This document shows positions 1-7,400 of a DNA stretch of 9,153 bases, in pieces. A program made the position numbers and the translations under genes. Every line of letters starts with the position of its first letter. The stretch's first letter is position 1. The notes below the pieces were generated by a model that saw only the letters and a list, made by a program, of their open reading frames with translations, was not told where the DNA came from and did no database searches. Source of the DNA: Methanobrevibacter sp. (GTDB taxonomy: Archaea; Methanobacteriota; Methanobacteria; Methanobacteriales; Methanobacteriaceae); the NCBI GenBank assembly GCA_016838945.1, contig JADLKP010000075.1:1-9153 (forward strand). Direction: 5' to 3'.

Positions 1-14
1 AATAATTGATTATA

Positions 15-1154
15 TTATCCATAAGGACTGAATCCTTCTTGGAAATGTTCACAAACCTCTTCCAATTTTTCTGGAATGTTTATTTTTTGTGTACAATAAT
101 CAATACAGGTTTCACATTGGGTACAATCACTTGCAGGAACCTTTTCTTCTCCTAATTTATCATAGTATAACCTATAGATATTGGATTGTCTCTGTACGTT
201 ATGGTGATTATATAATCTGAAATACTCTGGAATTGGAATCTCTAATGGACAAGCTTTAAGGCAATATCCGCATTCACTGCATGGCACGGCAAGATTTTCC
301 CTTAATTTTTCTGCTTCTTTTAATAAAAACTCATTTTCCTCTTCGCTTAAAGGTTCAAAGTTTTCAAAAGTATTTATATTATCCAATAAATCTTCCATCT
401 TATTCATTCCACTTAAAACCATTTTTACATGTTCAAGTGATGCACAGAATCTCATTGCAAAGCTTGCAATTGACTTATTAGGATTAAATTCCTTGAAATC
501 ATTATTGATCTCTTCACTTTGATTAACGATTACTCCACCCTTTAATGGTTCCATAACATAAACGTCAAGTCCATGCTTTACGCATAAGTCATAGCATTTA
601 TGGGCTTCGATTGCAGGATCTTCCCAATCAAGATAATTAAGTTCCAACTGTACAATATCAATCATATCAGCATATTTGTCAAGGAATTTTTCAAGCAATT
701 CAGAGTTGTCATGGAAACTTATTCCAATTTCCTTTGCTATACCCTTCTCTTTCATATTCTTTACATATTCAAATGTATTGTGATCTTCAGCTAATTTTAG
801 CCATGGAACGTTTATATTGTGAATGAAAAATACATCAAAATAGTCTATTCCAAGTCTTTCAAGCATGGTATTTACAAACTTGTCATTGTCCTCTTCACTT
901 GTCAGTGCCCAAGTGGGCATCTTGTCACATATCTTATAGGATTCACGAGGATATCTTTCCACAATCGCCTTTCTCATTGCAACTTCACTTTCCCCATTAT
1001 GGTATGCAAATGAGGTATCAAAGTAGTTGAATCCCTTTTCCATATATAACTCTACCATTTCGTTAAATAGTTCCTGGTCAATTTTAGTTGGGTCATTATC
1101 ATCTCTCTGAGGCAATCTCATGCATCCAAATCCAAATTTTGATTTATAATCCAT
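15..1154 (-). CDS. Aldo/keto reductase with C-terminal two-cluster [4Fe-4S] ferredoxin domain
   Basis: A 379-residue cytosolic oxidoreductase of the aldo/keto reductase superfamily, probably reducing or oxidising a carbonyl/alcohol substrate that the sequence does not identify. The N-terminal TIM barrel (about residues 5-280) opens with FGFGCMRLP and contains the expected tetrad D46, Y51 (FDTSFAY), K78 (CDKMP) and H112 (FFIHN). The C-terminal part (about 285-379) has two ferredoxin-type motifs: C292-x2-C295-x2-C298-x3-C302-P and C344-x2-C347-x2-C350-x3-C354, enough ligands for two [4Fe-4S] clusters. This fits the known 'aldo/keto reductase with 4Fe-4S domain' family frequent in methanogens and clostridia, in which electrons probably pass through clusters as well as a nucleotide cofactor (inference). 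The ATG at 1152-1154 is supported by a GGAGAT Shine-Dalgarno sequence 5 nt upstream. The gene is complete, with a TAA stop. It is divergent from the large helicase gene. No signal peptide or membrane segment is visible. Confidence 0.93.
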   Translation of the reverse strand: MDYKSKFGFGCMRLPQRDDNDPTKIDQELFNEMVELYMEKGFNYFDTSFAYHNGESEVAMRKAIVERYPRESYKICDKMPTWALTSEEDNDKFVNTMLERLGIDYFDVFFIHNINVPWLKLAEDHNTFEYVKNMKEKGIAKEIGISFHDNSELLEKFLDKYADMIDIVQLELNYLDWEDPAIEAHKCYDLCVKHGLDVYVMEPLKGGVIVNQSEEINNDFKEFNPNKSIASFAMRFCASLEHVKMVLSGMNKMEDLLDNINTFENFEPLSEEENEFLLKEAEKLRENLAVPCSECGYCLKACPLEIPIPEYFRLYNHHNVQRQSNIYRLYYDKLGEEKVPASDCTQCETCIDYCTQKINIPEKLEEVCEHFQEGFSPYG

Positions 1155-1159
1155 ATTTT

Positions 1160-1165
1160 ATCTCC
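1160..1165 (-). promoter_or_regulatory. Shine-Dalgarno sequence of the aldo/keto reductase gene
   Basis: Read on the minus strand, GGAGAT lies 5 nt before the ATG at 1154. It matches the GGAGGTGAT-type anti-16S pairing used in methanogens and fixes the start codon. Confidence 0.7.
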
Positions 1166-1189
1166 AAATATTATTATATCTCTTAATCA

Positions 1190-1208
1190 ATAAATCACTA
1201 ATTAATAT
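1190..1208 (+). repeat. Direct repeat copy 1 (candidate operator, aldo/keto reductase side)
   Basis: ATAAATCACTAATTAATAT differs from the copy at 1387-1404 only by one extra A in the middle. It lies between the nearest minus-strand TATA candidate (1211-1220) and the expected transcription start of the aldo/keto reductase gene, where a bound repressor could act. A regulatory role is inference. Confidence 0.4.
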
Positions 1209-1210
1209 TA

Positions 1211-1248
1211 TATATATAAAATTATTTTTATATTATTGTATATATAAA
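1211..1248 (-). promoter_or_regulatory. Candidate TATA boxes of the aldo/keto reductase gene
   Basis: On the minus strand TTTATATATA occurs twice, at 1211-1220 and 1239-1248. With the usual archaeal spacing of about 25 nt from box to start, they predict 5' leaders of roughly 30 and 60 nt. The region is so AT-rich that which copy is used, if either, cannot be decided by eye. Confidence 0.45.
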
Positions 1249-1355
1249 TGTTTTTATAGGATTAAACTGATTAAAATTTATTTAAATCATATTGATTTAT
1301 TTTACTAAAAAATGACAAATAACTCTCATTATTTAAATTCAAATCAATTTAGACA

Positions 1356-1366
1356 TTTATATAAAA
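1356..1366 (+). promoter_or_regulatory. Candidate TATA box of the large helicase gene
   Basis: TTTATATAAAA is the best plus-strand match to the methanogen TATA consensus upstream of the gene. It predicts transcription starting near 1390 and a leader of about 110 nt. Weaker candidates closer to the gene are CTTTATAAAT (1383-1392) and the TTTTATAAA string near 1436-1444. No clear BRE purine box can be separated from the AT background. Confidence 0.45.
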
Positions 1367-1386
1367 ATTGCTATTTACAAAACTTT

Positions 1387-1404
1387 ATAAATCACTATTA
1401 ATAT
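1387..1404 (+). repeat. Direct repeat copy 2 (candidate operator, helicase side)
   Basis: ATAAATCACTATTAATAT is the second copy of the 1190-1208 element, in the same orientation, with one base deleted. It begins about 21 nt after the end of the TATA-like box at 1356-1366, so it covers the expected transcription start of the large gene. It also overlaps a weaker TATA-like string (CTTTATAAAT, 1383-1392), so part of the similarity could reflect promoter sequence. Confidence 0.4.
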
Positions 1405-1484
1405 AAATAATATTGTATCAAAAAATTCTTAAAATTTTATAAACCATTTCAAAATCAATAGGATTTTTGAATTAAAATTTTACT

Positions 1485-1490
1485 AAAGGG
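1485..1490 (+). promoter_or_regulatory. Shine-Dalgarno-like site of the large gene
   Basis: AAAGGG lies 8 nt before the ATG at 1499. It is a modest match, but the in-frame TAA at 1493-1495 excludes any start further upstream, so 1499 is the earliest possible start. Confidence 0.6.
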
Positions 1491-1498
1491 ATTAAAAT

Positions 1499-4400
1499 AT
1501 GCAATTCAGAACACCATCAAAAAACAACACTATATCAAATAAGGATATTGAGAAGGAGTTTAAAAATCTAAGAAAAGAACTCTTGGATTTAACCTTAAGA
1601 AATCCTCTCCTTAACTTTAAGGCAAGAAACAGGAATCTCAATATCATTAATCAAACACCAATGAATGCATATAAAATACTTGTTTTGGAAAACAAAAGAA
1701 TGTATTTTTCCCCTAATAAAAAGGAGACTAAAAGATCTAGGGCTCACACCTTTATAGACCAAACCAGAGAATTCTTATCATCAGAAACAGATAAGACATT
1801 AAAGGCTGATTTAACTCCAAGTGAGCTTCAAAAAAGGCTATTTTATATTGATCAGCAATCTAAAACCATGGTTCAGGAGCAAGGTTACAACATTTTATAC
1901 ATAGCTCTTGGTTTTATCGAGTGGGTTGACAAAAAGAAACCTAGACAAAAGAATTTAGCTCCACTCATACTTATTCCAGTTGCATTGGAACGTAAAAAAG
2001 TAGGAAACTCATTTTCACTATCCTGGACTGGTGAAGATATACAGAACAACATTTCCATTCAAGCTAAGCTTCGTGAAGCAGGTGTTGAGCTTCCTAAATT
2101 TGAGCAAACATCATATATTGAAGGTGTAAATCAATATTTGGCTGATGTTAAAAAGGCAATCAGGCCATTTAGCAAATGGGATGTTAGGGATGATGTTGCA
2201 TTAGGATTCTTCTCATTCACTAAATTTGTAATGTACAATGACTTAAATCCAGAAAGTTGGAGTGAAGATGTCGATTTAACTAAAAATGAGCTTATTCAGT
2301 CCATATTCAATCCAAGCAAAAATGTTTATGAGGATACATTTGAGGAAGAAGATGTGGATGAAAAATTGCATTATAAGACAATGTATCAAGTCCTTGATGC
2401 AGACTCTTCACAGATTGCAGTAATAGAAAACGTTAAGGCAGGCCATAACCTAGTTGTAGAAGGACCTCCAGGAACCGGTAAATCACAAACCATCGTAAAC
2501 CTAATTGCAGAACTTATTGCAGAAGGGAAAACCGTTCTATTCGTTAGTGAAAAGATGGCCGCATTGGAAGTAGTAAAAAGCAGATTGGATAGTGTGGGCC
2601 TTGGAAAATTCGTTTTGGAATTGCATTCCCATAAGACAAGAAGGAAACAACTATTGAAAAATCTTAAAAAGGCAACTAATGTCAGGGCTACAAGAGACTT
2701 GAAATTGGATCAAACCCTTAGAAAGCTTGAAAACTTACGTGACCAATTGGACCAATATGCTGAAGTTATCCATCATCCGGTAGCTAATGTAAGGCTTAGC
2801 CCATTTGAGTTATATGGTATGAAGGAGTCTTCAGAGGATTATTTCTCAAAGCAAAGCAAAATGTTACCTTTAGTTAGGTTCAATAATGCTGAAGATTTAA
2901 CAATGAAGGAATTGGATGATATCATAATATCATTAGAAAATTTGGCAGAATTATATTCTACAATATCCAAAAATAACCCTTGGAGTTACTGTAATCCTAA
3001 GAGCTTACTTCCAGCTGATTTAAGGGAAATAGAATTATTGATTAGAGACAGTCTTGAATCCTTGACTGATTTCAGATACGAAATGAATATCATCAATGAA
3101 GTTTATGGAATAAAGATTCCAAATACACTAAAGGAATATGAGGATTCTATCACTGCACTCAATATCTTAAATAGCGAAAGTGTGAACCTAGTGGACAGTT
3201 CCATCTTACTTAGCAAGTATTGGTTCAACAATCCAGAGAAATCATTGGAATTAATTAAGTTATTGCAGCATTATCAGCATGCATCCGGATTGTTCAATAA
3301 ATTTTCAGACTATTTGCTTGTTGCAGATTTGGATACCATCATATATGATTTGGAAAAGGATTCCAATAAGAAATTCAAGTTATTTGGTGGAAATTCCCAT
3401 AAGGAAGAACTCTATAAGCTTTATAATGGCAATGTACCAAGTGATAGGGAAGCCTTAAATGATTTGATTAAAGTGAGAAATCACATCAAAATCAGACAAT
3501 CCCTAAAGGACAATGAGGCACTTGGAAGAGCATACTTCGGTGATTTATGGAGCGAACATGCTGATTTTAATGAATTAAAGCAAGTTGCAAACTGGATGAA
3601 TAAGTTTGTTTATCTTTTATCTAATGGCACATTTAGTGAAGCTACAGTTAAAATGCTTTCAAATGACCTTTTCCATCCAAGCATAGATTCAGGAATCGAA
3701 GAATATCTTGAAAAGGGCAATAGGTTCTATGAAAATCTTAAGAAATTAGAATCCAAACTAAATCCAAGAAGCAAAATCATATTTAAGAGAGAAACAGAGG
3801 ATGTTCCATTTGATAAATGGGAGATCCAATTGAATAAATGGAAAGGACAGTTATCAAGTCTACATTTATGGTCACAATATTCAAATACCAAAAAAGCGTG
3901 TATGCACAGTCCAGCATCATTATTCATCAAAACCATTGAAAAGAGGAACATCAATAAAGATGATGTGAAACCATTGGTTTTAGGTAATTTTGCAGACAGT
4001 TTACTGAATATAGTCTTTAATGAAAATGACACTTTGGCAACATTCATCGGAGAATTGCATGAAAATCGTATTGCAGAATTCAAAGATTTAGATAGAAAAA
4101 TCATCAATCTTAACAGAAAGAGAATATTCAATAAATTAAATAGTCAAATTCCTAAGATATATGGTGCTGCAAATGACCCTGAAGCTAAGGTGTTGGCTGG
4201 AGAATTCACAAGAAAAAGCGGACATTTGCCAGTGCGCACTCTTCTTGAAAAGGCAGGAGGAACTATCAAAAAGATTAAGCCTGTCTTTATGATGAGTCCA
4301 TTATCCATTGCACAGTATCTTGATCCTACTAATCCTAAATTGCAGTTTGATGTGGTAATCTTCGATGAAGCTAGTCAAGTGAAACCTGAAGATGCATTAG

Positions 4401-7400
4401 GAGCATTTATGAGAGGAAAAACAGCTGTTGTAATGGGAGATACTCAACAATTACCTCCTACTAGCTTCTTTGACCAGATGACCGACAGTGAAAGTGGTGA
4501 AGAGGTAGCAACTGCATTGGATATGGAAAGCATACTGCATTTATGTAAATTATCATTCCCAGTTAAAATGCTTAAATGGCACTATAGAAGTCGCCATGAG
4601 TCCTTGATTAATATTTCAAATAGGGAATTCTATGATAATGAATTGTTGGTTTATCCATCTCCATCTCATACAGATCCAGAATTAGGTCTTAAATTCCATT
4701 ATAATCCTAATACCCAATATCATAGAGGGGAAGGTTCAGCTAACCCTCTTGAGGCCAAGGATGTAGTTAAGGAAATATTTAAGCACTTTGAAAAATATGG
4801 TGATAAAAAGAGTTTAGGTGTAGGTACATTCTCAGTTGCTCAAAAGAATGCAATTTTGGAAGAATTGGAGATTGAAAGAAAAGCCCATCCTGAATTTGAA
4901 CCACTCTTCTCAGACAATAAGGAAGAAAGATTCTTCGTTAAAAACCTCGAAACAATTCAAGGGGATGAGAGGGATGTCATATTGATCAGTGTTGGATATG
5001 GTTATGACACTGAAGGAAAAATGTCATTGAACTTTGGTCCTTTGAATCAGGACGGAGGAGAAAGGCGTTTAAATGTTCTTGTTACAAGAGCAAGAGAGAA
5101 ATGTGTAGTATTCACCAATTTCAGAGCTCATGACATTCATTTGACTGCAAATCCGCCATTTGGTGTAAAATCACTTCAAAGCTTCTTGGAATATGCAGAA
5201 AACTTGCATTATAACCAGTCTGTACAAGAATATGACTATGATGATGCTCCATTTGAAGATGCAATATACAATTTCATATCTGAAAATGGATATGAAGTTG
5301 ATAAGAAGGTTGGTTGTGCTGGATTTAGAGTGGATTTGGCTATTATAGATCCAGATAATCCGGGTAAATATATCTTAGGTATCCAATGTGACGGCCATAA
5401 TTACGCTTCAAGTAAAGTGGCAAGAGACAGGGATAGATTAAGAGAACAAGTCTTGAAGGGTTTAGGATGGAACATTTACCACATTTGGTCTACAGATTGG
5501 TATAGGAATAGAGACTTAGCAAGAGCTAAATTATTGGAGAATATTGAATCCACTATCATCAACACTAAAGTCAAAGACTTAAGGAAAAAGATTGATGATG
5601 TTGAATCTATGAAAATCAATCCGGTAACAACTGTAATTCTTGGTAAGGATAAGGATGATGATGAGGATTATCTGGAAGAGGATAGTGAATATGATTCTGA
5701 TTCAATAAATGGCATTAATTCAGATGATATAAATTCCATTGACAATGATTTGGCTAATATTCAACGTGTCAAAGCTGAATTGGATGAAAAAACTGAAAAA
5801 GAAAAGGAAAAAGAGGATTTAATTAACAGATATTTAGAAGGATTTGATGATGAAGTAAGCAAAAATTCATCTAAAAACCACAAAATTGAACTTGAAGATG
5901 ATTCCATTGATCTGAATAATTCCATAGAGGAAGAAAATTCATTTGAAGCTGATGATTTAGATGAATTTAATGAAGATTTAGATGGCAGTGAAGAACCAAA
6001 CTCCAATGTAGAAGACCTCGTTGATGTTAATTTACAAAGAAACTCTACAGTAATAGACATATTTGATGATGAAGATTCAGAAGATAATGCTACTGTAATG
6101 GATCTCTTTGATGATGAAGATTCAGAAGATAATGCTACTGTAATGGATCTCTTTGATGATAAAGATTCAGAAGATAATGCTACTGTAATGGATCTCTTTG
6201 ATGATGTTGATGAAGCTGATTTGGATGAAATATCAATTCCTAAAGAAAATAATATAAAACAAAAGGAAAGACCTAAAAAATCCAATATTAAAAAAGAAAA
6301 AAAAGAGAATATTGGAATTATAAATGATAAACTGCAAAAAGAGATTAAACAGGAAAGAAAGATAAACAAATCTAATTCAAATCATAAAAAAGAGATTGAA
6401 CATGAAAGAAAGATAAACAAATCTAATCCAAAACATCATAATAATAAATTTAATTCATCTAAGGACGACATTTCTGCACAATTTGAAGGAAATTCAAAAG
6501 CTAAAGAAAATGTAAAAAAAGATGATTCTAATTACAAAAAAGACATTCTTGAAGGAGAATTTAAATTAAAAGAGAAAGCTGATGATTATCACAAAACCCA
6601 AAATTCTTCAAGAACCAATAGAAATAATGAGAATCATAGAGGAAAATCCTTAATGAATAGATTAAGAAATATAGGTGATGGATTAGTAAATAATTTACAA
6701 AATAATGATAATCAAGAAAATCAGAAATCTAAAGATATTTCTCAAGAACAAAGGAATATAGAAACTGAAAAACCTCAGAAAGCTAATAATTCTTCTAAAG
6801 AAGATGCAAATATCGATTCTAATCAATCTAAAAAAGAGGAATTTATTGATAATAAACCTAAAGATGAAGTAATTGAAGAGTTTATTAAAGATATAAAAGA
6901 CGAGCAAATTGAAGAATCTATCTCTTTAGAAGATGACATTCAAGAGCAAATTGAAGAATCTATCTCTTTAGAAGATGACATTCAAGAGGAAATCGAGTTT
7001 TTAGATGCGGAGACTGATGATGGTATAAATGATTATCATGAAGAGGAAACATTTATAATTGATGAAGATATAACAAATAATACTAATGATATTATTGATG
7101 AAGATATAGAAGAGATTTCTGAAGATATAATCCGTGAAATGGATGAAGATTTTGAAAATAAAGACTCTGAAGGTAATGAAAATATGAATGAATATAGGAA
7201 TCCTAAAAGGAAGATAAAAGAGGAATCATATGATGATTCACCAGATGTTATCGTTCCTATTAGTGCTGAAAGAAGAAGAAATAATCAAAATAATCCTTAT
7301 GATGAAGAAGGTGATTATATTTCTCCAATTAATGACGAGGAATATGAGGAGTATTACAAAAAAGGAGAATCAGAGGATTATAAAGCATACTACAAAGAGC

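Larger units (their letters stand above)
1155..1498. other. Divergent intergenic promoter region
   Basis: This 344-bp stretch of very AT-rich DNA separates two divergently transcribed genes. It contains TATA-like elements facing each way, a Shine-Dalgarno sequence at each edge, and an 18/19-nt direct repeat near each end. I found no open reading frame with a ribosome binding site, no tRNA-like fold and no clear hairpin. Both genes therefore appear to have their own promoter here. Confidence 0.75.

Noticed and set aside
1..14. Terminator of the aldo/keto reductase gene
   Set aside because: Only 14 bases follow the stop codon in the window and they contain no long T-run on the minus strand, so nothing can be said.
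281..1013. Three short plus-strand open frames opposite the aldo/keto reductase gene
   Set aside because: They have no ribosome binding site, no family resemblance, and are fully covered by a convincingly coding minus-strand gene.
3727..4131. Minus-strand open frame of 134 codons inside the helicase insert region
   Set aside because: It lies fully opposite the large gene, has no recognisable motif, and its Leu/Ser/Phe-rich composition is that of an antisense frame.
5600..5800. Possible gene fusion or frameshift joining two genes at the start of the insert
   Set aside because: The frame continues without a stop, no internal ribosome binding site plus start is evident, and DUF3320 at the far end belongs to the same family architecture as the N-terminal domains.
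6044..6208. Regularly spaced repeats resembling a small CRISPR array
   Set aside because: Units abut with no unique spacers, the length is a multiple of three, and they are in frame inside a coding sequence.
5761..6369. Minus-strand open frame of 202 codons opposite the acidic insert
   Set aside because: It is Ser/Ile/Phe-rich exactly as expected from the complement of GAT/GAA/TCA-rich codons, mirrors the 45-bp repeat, and has no domain. It is a shadow of the large gene.
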